From Streptomyces sp. MMG1121 (GTDB taxonomy: Bacteria > Actinomycetota > Actinomycetes > Streptomycetales > Streptomycetaceae): a stretch of DNA of 19,693 bases. The DNA lies in NCBI RefSeq assembly GCF_001280015.1, contig NZ_LGDV01000249.1, forward strand, positions 1 through 19,693. The letters are read 5' to 3'. The position numbers and the translations under genes are program-made. The notes under the pieces are model-generated. The model saw nothing but the letters and a program-made list of their open reading frames with translations, did no database searches and had not been told where the DNA came from. How positions within the stretch are numbered: the stretch's first letter is position 1; the number at the start of each line of letters is the position of its first letter. This document shows, piece by piece, positions 1 through 6,474 of this stretch.

Positions 1-1
1 C

Positions 2-373
2 GAAACCGCCGTCGACACGGCAGAAGCCACGGAGGCCAAGCCCCGCCGCACCCGCAAGACCGCGGCCACCGCCGAGGCCCCCGAAGCCGAAGCCAAGCCC
101 CGCCGCACCCGCAAGGCCGCCGCCACCGCGCCGGAGACCACGACCGAGGCCCCCGAAGCCGAGGCCAAGCCCCGCCGCACCCGCAAGACGGCCACCGCCG
201 AGGCCCCCGAAGCCGAAGCCAAGCCCCGCCGCACGCGCAAGACGGCCGCCGCCGTAGCCGAAACCGCCGTCGACACGGCTGAAGGCACGGAGGCCAAGCC
301 CCGCCGCACCCGCAAGACCGCGGCCACCGCCGAGGCCCCCGAAGCCGAAGCCAAGCCCCGCCGCACCCGCAAG
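2..373 (+). repeat. Long direct repeat inside the basic tail (2-115 and 260-373)
   Basis: The 114-bp block 2-115 recurs at 260-373 with only two mismatches that I can find: a silent gca/gct change, and gcc to ggc giving Ala to Gly. Each block encodes two KPRRTRK boxes with the same spacers. Such high nucleotide identity, including silent positions, points to recent duplication or ongoing recombination within the tail, so its length probably varies between strains. Confidence 0.85.
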
Positions 374-556
374 ACGGCCACCGCCGTAGCCGACGTGGAC
401 GGTGCCGCCGAGGTGGCCGCGCCCAAGGTGCGGCGGACGCGGAAGACGGTCGCGACCGCGCCGGAGATTCCGGCGCAGGCCACCGACGAGCCGGAGGTCA
501 AGCCGCGGCGTCGTACGCGTAAGGCCACGGCGGCCGTCGAGGTCACCGAAGGCTGA
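2..556 (+). CDS. C-terminal tail (5' truncated) of a basic repeat protein, probably a DEAD-box RNA helicase
   Basis: The frame is open from the left edge to a TGA at 554-556, so only the last 184 residues are visible. They form a low-complexity Ala/Glu/Thr-rich tail with eight basic boxes. Six are exact KPRRTRK (starting at 38, 95, 167, 221, 296 and 353), followed by KVRRTRK (425) and KPRRRTRK (500). The boxes are separated by acidic spacers such as AEAPEAEA, so charge alternates about every 18-25 residues. Such tails usually bind nucleic acid non-specifically. No catalytic domain is in the window. Identity as an RNA helicase rests on my recollection that Streptomyces DEAD-box helicases carry this kind of tail and sit near mrp/tatB genes. 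A histone-like or RNase E-type tail is the main alternative. The frame is certain; the name is an inference. Confidence 0.7.
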   Translation, partial: ETAVDTAEATEAKPRRTRKTAATAEAPEAEAKPRRTRKAAATAPETTTEAPEAEAKPRRTRKTATAEAPEAEAKPRRTRKTAAAVAETAVDTAEGTEAKPRRTRKTAATAEAPEAEAKPRRTRKTATAVADVDGAAEVAAPKVRRTRKTVATAPEIPAQATDEPEVKPRRRTRKATAAVEVTEG

Positions 557-572
557 TCCGGCACCCCGTCAC

Positions 573-609
573 CGACGGCCCGGCCCACTCCCTGTGGGCC
601 GGGCCGTCG
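573..609 (+). terminator. Strong hairpin terminator after the truncated first gene
   Basis: A perfect 16-bp stem (573-588 with 594-609, core GACGGCCCGGCCCAC) closes on the loop TCCCT, 17 nt after the stop codon. It is followed by a short gtttcc rather than a full U-tract, as is usual in high-GC Gram-positive genomes. It separates this gene from the leaderless hydrolase downstream. Confidence 0.85.
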
Positions 610-680
610 CGTTTCCGGTACGCCCCTGCCCGCAGTCCCCGTCACCGTCACCGCCTTCTGCCTGCCCCTCCCCGGCCCGA

Positions 681-686
681 TAGCCT
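681..686 (+). promoter_or_regulatory. -10 box TAGCCT of a leaderless promoter
   Basis: TAGCCT ends 6 nt before the ATG at 693, so transcription should begin at or next to the start codon. No Shine-Dalgarno sequence precedes the gene, which fits a leaderless mRNA. No clear -35 hexamer is seen. Confidence 0.55.
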
Positions 687-692
687 CTCCCC

Positions 693-1568
693 ATGAGCAG
701 GCCCGCCACCTTCGTCCCGCCCCCCGGTGCCCGTGCGTACGCGCTGCGCACCGCGCGCGGGGAGTTCGCCGTCGTCGACGCTCCCGTGGCCGACGGGGTC
801 GAGCCCAGGGGGGTCGCGCTGTTGCTGCCGGGGTTCACCGGGAGCAAGGAGGACTTCAATCCGCTGCATGTGCCGCTCGCCCGGCGCGGATACCGGACCG
901 TGGCCGTGGACGGGCGCGGGCAGTACGAGTCGGACGGGCCAGAGTCCGACGAATCCGCTTACGCACAGGCGGAGTTGGCGCGGGACGTGCTCGCGCAGGC
1001 GGAGGCGGTCGGGGCGCCGGTGCATCTGCTGGGGCACTCGCTCGGCGGCCAGATCTCGCGGGCGGCCGTACTGCTCGACCACGCGCCCTTCCGGTCGCTG
1101 ACCCTGATGGCCTCCGGCCCGGCGCAGATATCGGAGTCCCAGCAGCAGCGCGTCAAGTTGTTGCGGGACGCGCTCGCGGCGATGGACATGGCGGAGGTCT
1201 GGGACGCGATCCAGGCGATGGAGCCGCCCGAGGAGATCGAGACGGCCGCACTGGACGGCGGACTCGACGACCGGGACGATCTGCGACGCCGCTGGCTGGG
1301 CACCAAGGCCGCCCAACTGATCGCCACGGGGAGACAGTTGTGCACGGAGCCGGACCGGGTCGCCGAACTGGCCACCGTGCCGCTGCCGTTCCACGTCCTG
1401 TCCGGCGACAAGGACGACACCTGGCCGCTGCCGCTGCTCGACGACATGGCGGTACGGCTGCGGGCGCGGCGCACGGTCGTCGCGGACGCGGAGCACTCGC
1501 CGAACACCGACCGGCCGCTCGCCACGGCGCGGGCGCTCGCCGACTTCTGGGACGAGGCGCCAGCCTGA
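693..1568 (+). CDS. Alpha/beta hydrolase
   Basis: This 291-residue protein has the full alpha/beta-hydrolase fold signature. An oxyanion-hole strand LLLPGFTGSKEDF lies near residues 43-55, and VAVDGRGQYESDGP near 70-83. The nucleophile elbow GHSLGG has Ser116. A candidate acid is Asp239 or Asp241 in SGDKDDTWP, and the catalytic His is H268 in AEHSPN. There is no signal peptide or membrane segment, so it is a cytoplasmic esterase or peptidase-like enzyme of unknown substrate. The ATG at 693 is chosen because it sits 6 nt after a -10 box and no ribosome binding site marks another start. The gene is isolated between two strong hairpins and is probably transcribed alone. Confidence 0.92.
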   Translation: MSRPATFVPPPGARAYALRTARGEFAVVDAPVADGVEPRGVALLLPGFTGSKEDFNPLHVPLARRGYRTVAVDGRGQYESDGPESDESAYAQAELARDVLAQAEAVGAPVHLLGHSLGGQISRAAVLLDHAPFRSLTLMASGPAQISESQQQRVKLLRDALAAMDMAEVWDAIQAMEPPEEIETAALDGGLDDRDDLRRRWLGTKAAQLIATGRQLCTEPDRVAELATVPLPFHVLSGDKDDTWPLPLLDDMAVRLRARRTVVADAEHSPNTDRPLATARALADFWDEAPA

Positions 1569-1597
1569 GCCTCCGCAAGGACCCGGGCCCGTGACGA

Positions 1598-1647
1598 AAG
1601 ACGACTGACCTGCTCCGACGGGGGATGCAGAGCAGGACAGTCGTCTT
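1598..1647. terminator. Bidirectional terminator between the hydrolase and the type III PKS
   Basis: A long interrupted stem: outer arms AAGACGACTG (1598-1607) and CAGTCGTCTT (1638-1647), one A-A mismatch, inner arms CCTGCTC (1609-1615) and GAGCAGG (1630-1636), and a 14-nt loop. It lies 29 nt after the plus-strand hydrolase stop and 10 nt after the minus-strand PKS stop, so it can serve both convergent genes. Confidence 0.85.
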
Positions 1648-1657
1648 CAGCGTGGCA

Positions 1658-2707
1658 CTAGTCGGTCCAGGTGGCGTGGATCGCGGAGACGCTGAAGCCG
1701 GGGCCGTAGGCGACGATCAGGGCCTGCTCGCCGTCCGCCGGGGGGCGGCCGTGGGTACGTTCGAGGACGCGGAGAACCGATACGCCACCGAGGTTGCCCT
1801 CTTCCGCCAGGGTGTCGAGGGAGTGACGGGCGTCGTCCTCGGTGAGGCCGAGCGCGGCGGCGGTGTCCATGATGATGGGCCGGGAGCCGGGGTGGATGAC
1901 GGGGACCGTCACGGGCCGGCCGGCGAGCCACTCGACGACGGCGGGCATGACGTGCCTGGCCCCGCCCATGGCGGCCTTGGTGGAGTCGAAGTGGAGGCCG
2001 TGGCTGTCGATGCGACCCGCGTAGAACTCCAGGGAGTCCGGGAAGACGTACTCCAGGAGGCCGGCGGGGCTGTCGATGGTGAGGCCGGGGCCGAGGGGGT
2101 CGCTGCTGACGATGGTGGCGGCCGCGCTGTCACCGAACAGGGCCTTGTAGATCATGTGCTCGATCTTGCTGTCGGTGTGGTTGTAGGCCGTGGACAGCAC
2201 CTCGGCGGCGACGACGAGGATGCGGGATCCGGGGTGGAGCAGTGCCTGCTCGACCGCCCGGATGAGGGCGTGGGCACCGCCCGCACAGGCCGCGGTGGTG
2301 AGGGCGGTGCGGCGGACGGTGGCACGCAGGCCGAGCCGGGCCACGAGGTGGATGTCCAGGTTCGGCACGGCCCAGCTGGTGGCGTGGGTGGTGATCAGGC
2401 CGGTGATGTCGCCCGGTCCGAGGCCGTGGCGCTGGAGCACGGAACGGGCCGCGGTCTCGGCCATGTCGAGTCCGTCGGCGAAGGCCCGGGGTGCGCGCTC
2501 CCCGATGGAGGCGGTGCCGTTGATGGTGGGCGAGTTCAGTGGCTGGGTGAAGTAGCGGGTCTGGACACCGCAGTTGCCGAGCACACGGAGAATCGCCCCC
2601 AGGCGCGGGTGGTCGGGGTGGTGCGTGCGGATGTCGTCGGCTATCTCGCCCGTGGTGATCTTGTGCGCGGCGAGTGTGGTGCTCGGACGGGCGATGTGGA
2701 CGGGCAT
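1658..2707 (-). CDS. Type III polyketide synthase (chalcone/stilbene synthase superfamily)
   Basis: The 349-residue length is normal for a homodimeric type III PKS, which condenses malonyl-type extenders onto a CoA starter without an acyl carrier protein. The catalytic triad is intact: Cys141 in TTAACAGG, His272 in VIHPGSRP and Asn305 in EEGNLGGVS. The C-terminal YGPGFS (334-339) corresponds to the GFGPG cyclisation loop of plant enzymes. The product cannot be read from the sequence; RppA, germicidin synthase and alkylresorcinol synthase types are all possible. The ATG at 2707 follows a GGGGGGA purine stretch. An imperfect inverted repeat, GTAACCT (2726-2732) and AGGTAC (2744-2749), lies just upstream and could be an operator. 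The adjacent regulator upstream on the same strand suggests local control. No tailoring P450, monooxygenase or methyltransferase is next to it. Confidence 0.93.
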   Translation of the reverse strand: MPVHIARPSTTLAAHKITTGEIADDIRTHHPDHPRLGAILRVLGNCGVQTRYFTQPLNSPTINGTASIGERAPRAFADGLDMAETAARSVLQRHGLGPGDITGLITTHATSWAVPNLDIHLVARLGLRATVRRTALTTAACAGGAHALIRAVEQALLHPGSRILVVAAEVLSTAYNHTDSKIEHMIYKALFGDSAAATIVSSDPLGPGLTIDSPAGLLEYVFPDSLEFYAGRIDSHGLHFDSTKAAMGGARHVMPAVVEWLAGRPVTVPVIHPGSRPIIMDTAAALGLTEDDARHSLDTLAEEGNLGGVSVLRVLERTHGRPPADGEQALIVAYGPGFSVSAIHATWTD

Positions 2708-2838
2708 GGGTCCCCCCTAGGACACGTAACCTGGCTGGGGTCAAGGTACGGCAAAGTTGGCTGGTTCGTTTCCCTGCCGTCCAGGTCATGCTCTCTCACG
2801 GCCCGTCAAACCCGGGCAAAGACCGATCGTCGGCGCGG

Positions 2839-3690
2839 TCAGCGGGCCTGGAGCATCGGTGGACGCGGATTCGACCGGCGCGGACCCGGCCGAAAAATGA
2901 GGATCATGAACCGCGAGCCGGGGGCCGCCAGCGGCTGCGCCACACACATCGTCACCCAGCCCGGACCGTCGACCGCGTGCCGGATCGGGCGTTCGTCGCC
3001 GTCGGGGTGGATCGAGGCACCGCCGAGCTCGTACAGCGAGCGGGCGAGCGGGTCGTCGAGGAGGTCCTTCTCGATCTGCCGCAGGACCTTGTCGTCGGGG
3101 CGCTGGGCCAGCGCGGCCTGGAGCTGGGGCATGACGAGCGGCGCCCAGGCGCTCGCCCAGTCGGTCAGCTGATCGCGGCCGTCGATCAGCATCCACCGCA
3201 TGGTGTTCTCGGGTGCATATCCGGACACGAAGAGCCGGTGGAACGGCTCGTTGCAGGCGAGGAGGTTCCAGGAGGCGTCGGTGACATAGGCCGGGTGCGT
3301 CACGCAGGCGACGGCGTCCTCCCAGGCGGCGGGGACGGCGTCACCACTGGTGTCGTAGAGCGGGCTGGGCGGGTCCTCACCGCGCGCGTACCGGCACAGC
3401 GAGACCCACTCCTGCTCGTTGAAGGCGAACAGGCAGGCTATGTCGCGCAGCAGGTCGACGGGCGCGTTGGGGTAGGTGCCGGACTCCAGGCGGTGGTAGG
3501 TGCCGAACGCCCGGTTGACCAGCTGGTCGACCTGGTGCTGGGACAGGCCCGGGGCGCGCCGGCCGGGCCCGGTGGGCCGTGTGAGGCCGTGGGTTTCGGG
3601 GGCGATGAGTGCGCGTCGGTCTTTGAGCAGGTGCTTGAGTGCCCGTTTGTTCACTGGTGCGGATCCCCGGCGTTGTTGACGGTCAGTCAT
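2839..3690 (-). CDS. XRE-family transcriptional regulator with MmyB-type ligand-binding domain
   Basis: The 283-residue protein belongs to the Streptomyces XRE/MmyB regulators. The helix-turn-helix is at about 47-72 (APGLSQHQVDQLVNRAFG then YHRLESG). A conserved linker with NEQEWVSLCRYARGEDPP (91-108) follows. The C-terminal PAS-like sensing domain contains YVTDASWNLLACNEPF (135-150), NTMRWMLID (162-170) and GPGWVTMC (242-249). Members bind DNA as dimers and are thought to sense small, often fatty-acid-like ligands. The ATG at 3690 was chosen because similarity to the family begins there; AGGA lies very close to it, so the ribosome binding site is poor. A GTG at 3654 is an alternative. The open frame further upstream (to 3795) looks non-coding. 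The gene lies 131 bp upstream of the type III PKS on the same strand and is its most likely regulator. Confidence 0.88.
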   Translation of the reverse strand: MTDRQQRRGSAPVNKRALKHLLKDRRALIAPETHGLTRPTGPGRRAPGLSQHQVDQLVNRAFGTYHRLESGTYPNAPVDLLRDIACLFAFNEQEWVSLCRYARGEDPPSPLYDTSGDAVPAAWEDAVACVTHPAYVTDASWNLLACNEPFHRLFVSGYAPENTMRWMLIDGRDQLTDWASAWAPLVMPQLQAALAQRPDDKVLRQIEKDLLDDPLARSLYELGGASIHPDGDERPIRHAVDGPGWVTMCVAQPLAAPGSRFMILIFRPGPRRSNPRPPMLQAR

Positions 3691-3782
3691 CCTAATTAAT
3701 GGTGCTGGCTTTACTCCGAAAGATCTCCCGTAGAAACCGTGTAGGTGCGTCCTGCATCCTCGTAGTGCGCGGCGCTGGCCTG

Positions 3783-3832
3783 CCAGTGTGCTCACCAGTG
3801 GCCTCGTGGATACACCGCCTCGCGGGCACTGG
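3783..3832. promoter_or_regulatory. CCAGTG boxes upstream of the XRE regulator
   Basis: Two copies of CCAGTG (3783-3788 and 3795-3800, period 12 bp) and one inverted copy CACTGG (3827-3832) lie about 90-140 bp upstream of the regulator start. Evenly spaced half-sites in front of an XRE gene suggest an autoregulatory operator, but chance occurrence in GC-rich DNA cannot be excluded. Confidence 0.25.
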
Positions 3833-3871
3833 CCGGAAACTTTCGAATTACCGACCGGTTTTCGCGCAAGC

Positions 3872-3898
3872 GGTCACCAGGAACAAAGCCAGGTGACC
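3872..3898. promoter_or_regulatory. Inverted repeat GGTCACC-N13-GGTGACC
   Basis: A perfect 7-bp inverted repeat with a 13-nt A-rich spacer lies in a stretch of lower GC content between the GNAT terminator and the XRE regulator. The centre-to-centre distance of 20 bp is about two helical turns, which suits a dimeric regulator. It could equally be a weak hairpin. The rest of 3691-3993 holds no gene that I can support. Confidence 0.4.
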
Positions 3899-3993
3899 TA
3901 ACGGTTCTCGCCCACCGCTTCCCGCAAGGGAACCACAGCGCGGGATCCGGGTCACCGCCGGAGCCTCGCCGGCGCAGTCCCGGCGGCCAGGCC

Positions 3994-4041
3994 GCGGCCG
4001 GTGCCCTCCCGCCCCACACCAGGGGACTCGGCACCGGCCGC
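3994..4041 (-). terminator. Hairpin terminator of the GNAT gene
   Basis: Perfect 12-bp arms GCGGCCGGTGCC (3994-4005) and GGCACCGGCCGC (4030-4041) flank a 24-nt loop in which a CCCC/GGGG pair can extend the stem. It begins 27 nt after the minus-strand stop codon of the acetyltransferase. No U-tract follows. Confidence 0.75.
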
Positions 4042-4068
4042 CGACGTGTTACGGCCCGGTCGGCGCGG

Positions 4069-5082
4069 TCAGCCCGCGGAATCGCGCCCCACCTCGGGGC
4101 AGAGGTCCCGGTAGCTCAGATGCGAGTCGGCCCAGGCGACGCGCGGGTCGATCCGCCGGGCGAGTGTGTAGCGGGCCGGGACGAAGCCGTGACCGCGCCA
4201 GAAGGCGTCACTGACCAGGTTCGCCGAGGTCCACTCGGTCCCGCAGCCGCGAAAGCCGCAGCGTACGGCCCAGTCCACCACCCCCGACAGCAGCGCCGTA
4301 CCCACTCCCCTGCCCCGCGCGGAGGCGGTCACGACGGCGATGCCGATCGTCGCGACGCCGGGGAAACGGCTGTCGGGGTCGACCACCACGAACCCCTCGA
4401 CTCGGCCCTCCGTCCCGGCCAGCAGGACCAGCCGCCGTTCGTCACCGACAGCGGCGAGCAGGTCGTCCCTGATCGCCCGGAGATCGATCAACGCGGGTCT
4501 GAGCATCGGCGCGAGAGCGTGGAAGCGCTGCAACTCCAGGGTGAGATCGAGGAGTTGGGGCAGATCCTCGGTGCGGGCCGGGCGCAGGGGGGTCTGCCCC
4601 GCGCTGCCCCGCGGCGGCGTCAGGGGGCGCACTCCCTTGATCTGGTCGATGCCGAAGCCGAGTTCGACCAGGCAGGTGATGATCTCGCGGTGGGCGGCGC
4701 TCACGGCCACGGTGTGCTCGAAGCAGCCGATGCCGGTGAGGCGACCGGAGATCTCCCGGTAGAGACGGCGGTAGATCGCCCGCGCGCCCTCCGGTGCCGC
4801 CGCGTGCTGCTGGACGCGGACGCGCGCCTGGGGGCTGCCGGGAAATCCCGTCACCGAGGCCGCCATGAACCCGGCGACCGCACCGGCGCCGTCCAGCGCG
4901 ACCACGGCCGGCCCGTCGGCGTCCCGTGCGTTCAGGTGGGCCAGGGCGACGGCGGGGTCCGCCAGGTCCGTGCCGGGCGACGCCTCGCCGAGGGGTGCGT
5001 GGGCGGCCGCCAGCAGCGCCGCGGCCCGCTCGGCGAACCGGTCCTCGAACGGAACGACATCCACATCCGTAGAGACAGTCAC
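4069..5082 (-). CDS. GNAT-family N-acetyltransferase, two-domain
   Basis: A 337-residue protein made of two GNAT-like halves. The C-terminal half is complete, with IGIAVVTASARGRGVGTALL carrying the acetyl-CoA pyrophosphate-binding motif R-G-R-G-V-G (about 256-261) and the typical late motif FWRGHGFVPARY (about 294-305). The N-terminal half keeps the fold-like elements AVVALDGAGAVAGFMA and VELGFGIDQIKGVR but lacks a clear R/Q-x-x-G-x-G/A loop, so it may be a degenerate or substrate-binding domain. The substrate is unknown. I prefer the GTG at 5082 because GGAAGG lies 9 nt upstream; GTG codons at 5088 and 5100 are possible and would add 2 or 6 residues. The gene follows the NYN gene on the same strand by about 56 bp. 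Confidence 0.85.
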   Translation of the reverse strand: MTVSTDVDVVPFEDRFAERAAALLAAAHAPLGEASPGTDLADPAVALAHLNARDADGPAVVALDGAGAVAGFMAASVTGFPGSPQARVRVQQHAAAPEGARAIYRRLYREISGRLTGIGCFEHTVAVSAAHREIITCLVELGFGIDQIKGVRPLTPPRGSAGQTPLRPARTEDLPQLLDLTLELQRFHALAPMLRPALIDLRAIRDDLLAAVGDERRLVLLAGTEGRVEGFVVVDPDSRFPGVATIGIAVVTASARGRGVGTALLSGVVDWAVRCGFRGCGTEWTSANLVSDAFWRGHGFVPARYTLARRIDPRVAWADSHLSYRDLCPEVGRDSAG

Positions 5083-5107
5083 GGACACAGACCTTCCCAC
5101 CGGGAAA

Positions 5108-5145
5108 GCGCCCTAGTACCTGGTAGCGCGTCTGCGCCCTAGTAC
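5108..5145. repeat. 12-bp direct repeat GCGCCCTAGTAC around the NYN stop codon
   Basis: GCGCCCTAGTAC occurs at 5108-5119 and 5134-5145. The second copy contains the stop codon of the NYN gene, so the 26-bp unit looks like a small duplication of the gene end. No function is evident. Confidence 0.6.
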
Positions 5146-6059
5146 TGCGCCTGCAGGTGCTCCCAGAACCCGTCCCTGAGCGCGCGCCGCAGGTCCGCCT
5201 GGCCGCGCAGGGAGTACTGGAGCAGGCCCTCGGCCTCGACCAGCAGGTCCTGGTCGACGGAGCCGGGCAGATAGGGATGGCCGGGCAGCAGCTCGACCAG
5301 TGCCTCTCGGCCCCGGGAGGCCAGCCACTTCGCCGCGATCTGGGCGCCGACGAAGCGGACGTCCTCGCGGCCGGGCCGGGCCCCGGCCGAGGCGTCGTAC
5401 GCGGCGGCCGTACGGCGGGAGACGTACGGCTTGAAGAAGTCCAGCTCGAAGGTGCGCTGGCTGTCGACCTCCCAGAGCAGGGGCTCGGCCTGGTTGCGGC
5501 CCTCGGGTGTCTCGATGCCCCACAGGTGGACCCGGGCGCCGTAGCCCTGGGCCGCCTCGACCGCCGAGACCAGGTCCTCGTCGCCGCCGAGGAGGGCCGC
5601 GTCGCTGATGGCGCGGTGGCGGGCGAGGGACTCCAGGTCCGTGCGGATCAGGGAATCGACGCCCTTTTGCTGGTTGTTGGCGTTGAGGTTGCCGAGGCGG
5701 ACCTTGACGTCGGGCAGTTCGGCGATGGTCTGCTGCTCGGCGGTGTGGATACGGCGGCGGGCGCCGTCGTACCAGTAGACGCGCAGCAGGCGGCTGTCCG
5801 CGAAGATCGTGCGGGCCTTGTCGATCAGCGCCTCGATCAGGCCCTCGGCGTCGAGGTCGAAGGCCCGGCGGTCCTCGGTCCCGGCGACCAGCCGGCCCGT
5901 GGCCGCGTAGAGATAGCCCGCGTCGACGAAGATCGCGTGGGTGGAGGGCGTCTTCGCCACCTCGGCGAGCATGCGTTCCAGCAGCGCGTTCGTGTGGTCG
6001 ATGCGGGCGGCCAGGGCCGCCAGGTCGTCGTTCATCACCTGCATTGTCACGGTGGTCAC
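5139..6059 (-). CDS. NYN-domain protein, putative ribonuclease (LabA/PIN-like)
   Basis: The protein is about 306 residues, soluble, with a NYN (PIN-like) nuclease domain at roughly 40-185. Conserved acidic metal ligands are visible: Asp46 in IFVDAGYLY, Asp135 in QQKGVDSLIRTDL and Asp160/Asp162 in LLGGDEDLVSAV. NYN domains are Mg2+-dependent RNases that act in RNA processing or decay. The C-terminal 120 residues carry a helical region with FFKPYVSRR and DVRFVGAQIAAKWLAS whose role I do not know. The start is uncertain: GTG 6059, ATG 6044 and ATG 6035 are in frame and none has a good ribosome binding site. Conservation probably begins at MNDDLAAL (6035). The truncated left-edge gene may be an RNA helicase, and a PHP protein of an RNase family lies nearby, but no operon links them. 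Confidence 0.9.
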   Translation of the reverse strand: MTTVTMQVMNDDLAALAARIDHTNALLERMLAEVAKTPSTHAIFVDAGYLYAATGRLVAGTEDRRAFDLDAEGLIEALIDKARTIFADSRLLRVYWYDGARRRIHTAEQQTIAELPDVKVRLGNLNANNQQKGVDSLIRTDLESLARHRAISDAALLGGDEDLVSAVEAAQGYGARVHLWGIETPEGRNQAEPLLWEVDSQRTFELDFFKPYVSRRTAAAYDASAGARPGREDVRFVGAQIAAKWLASRGREALVELLPGHPYLPGSVDQDLLVEAEGLLQYSLRGQADLRRALRDGFWEHLQAQY

Positions 6060-6095
6060 GCTGCGGACACAACCGGCCCCGATCGGTTCCGCGCG

Positions 6096-6119
6096 GGGGA
6101 TGACGACGGGGATGACGAC
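6096..6119. repeat. Perfect 12-bp tandem repeat GGGGATGACGAC x2
   Basis: Two adjacent identical copies lie in the divergent region between the NYN gene and the 50-aa gene. They could be slippage or a binding site; nothing else supports a function. Confidence 0.5.
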
Positions 6120-6167
6120 CGCGTTAACCAGTCAGTAGTTAGGCGCTCGAAAAATTTCCTTAGCGTA

Positions 6168-6194
6168 GGGAATGTTTGTAACACGAAGCTCGTT
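6168..6194 (+). promoter_or_regulatory. SigR-like (thiol-oxidative-stress ECF) promoter
   Basis: GGGAAT at 6168-6173 is followed by exactly 18 nt and then GTT at 6192-6194. This matches the Streptomyces SigR consensus GGAAT-N18/19-GTT. The expected transcript would start near 6200 and give a leader of about 60 nt to the ATG at 6265, which has a good ribosome binding site. The surrounding stretch is clearly more AT-rich than its neighbours. The match is seen directly; use by SigR is an inference. Confidence 0.6.
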
Positions 6195-6264
6195 GAGTAC
6201 ATACGACAGCACAGTCACACCAGTAGTTCTCCGCAGGAGGATGACCAGACGAAGGGAGAAGCCC

Positions 6265-6417
6265 ATGCGCTTCGAAATCAGGCGACTCGACGAGGTCGAC
6301 GGCACCACCGTGGACTGCACCGTGGTGGACGCCGCCTCCGTCAACCGGATCGTTCAGCAGGCCGCCGCCATCGGGCAGCGGCTGTGGATCCGCCCGGCCG
6401 AGACCAAGGCCTCGTAA
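6265..6417 (+). CDS. Small conserved hypothetical protein, 50 aa
   Basis: The ATG at 6265 is preceded by GAAGGGAG at a good distance, and the frame shows Streptomyces codon bias up to TAA at 6415. The protein begins MRFEIRRLDEVDG, continues with TTVDCTVVDAASVNRIVQQ, and has one short helix-forming stretch and a single Cys (C18). There is no membrane segment or signal peptide. I believe similar 50-residue proteins occur across Streptomyces, but no function is known to me. In-frame upstream ATG codons (for example 6241, directly abutting AGGAGG) are too close to their ribosome binding site. A SigR-like promoter upstream suggests induction by disulfide stress. It is monocistronic, closed by the shared hairpin at 6440-6474. 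Confidence 0.85.
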   Translation: MRFEIRRLDEVDGTTVDCTVVDAASVNRIVQQAAAIGQRLWIRPAETKAS

Positions 6418-6439
6418 CGGGACCCGCCACTCAAGCTTT

Positions 6440-6474
6440 CCGGGGGAGCCGAGCCGTCGGCTCAGCTCCCCCGG
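6440..6474. terminator. Bidirectional hairpin between the 50-aa gene and marC
   Basis: A 16-bp stem with one mismatch (6440-6455 against 6459-6474, arm start CCGGGGGAGC) closes on a 3-nt GTC loop. It lies 22 nt after the plus-strand stop and overlaps the last codons and stop of the minus-strand MarC gene, so it can terminate both convergent transcripts. Confidence 0.8.

Noticed and set aside
2..540. Regular repeats resembling a CRISPR array
   Set aside because: The repeats are in one open reading frame, the spacers are also repeated, and the unit encodes KPRRTRK; it is a protein repeat.
1625..3172. A 515-codon open frame on the plus strand across the PKS and regulator
   Set aside because: It is antisense to two genes with clear catalytic and HTH motifs; the Gly/Val/Asp-rich translation is the typical shadow of high-GC coding DNA.
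3792..4034. An 80-codon minus-strand open frame between the GNAT and XRE genes
   Set aside because: It spans the terminator hairpin and inverted repeats, has no ribosome binding site, and the translation is compositionally biased.
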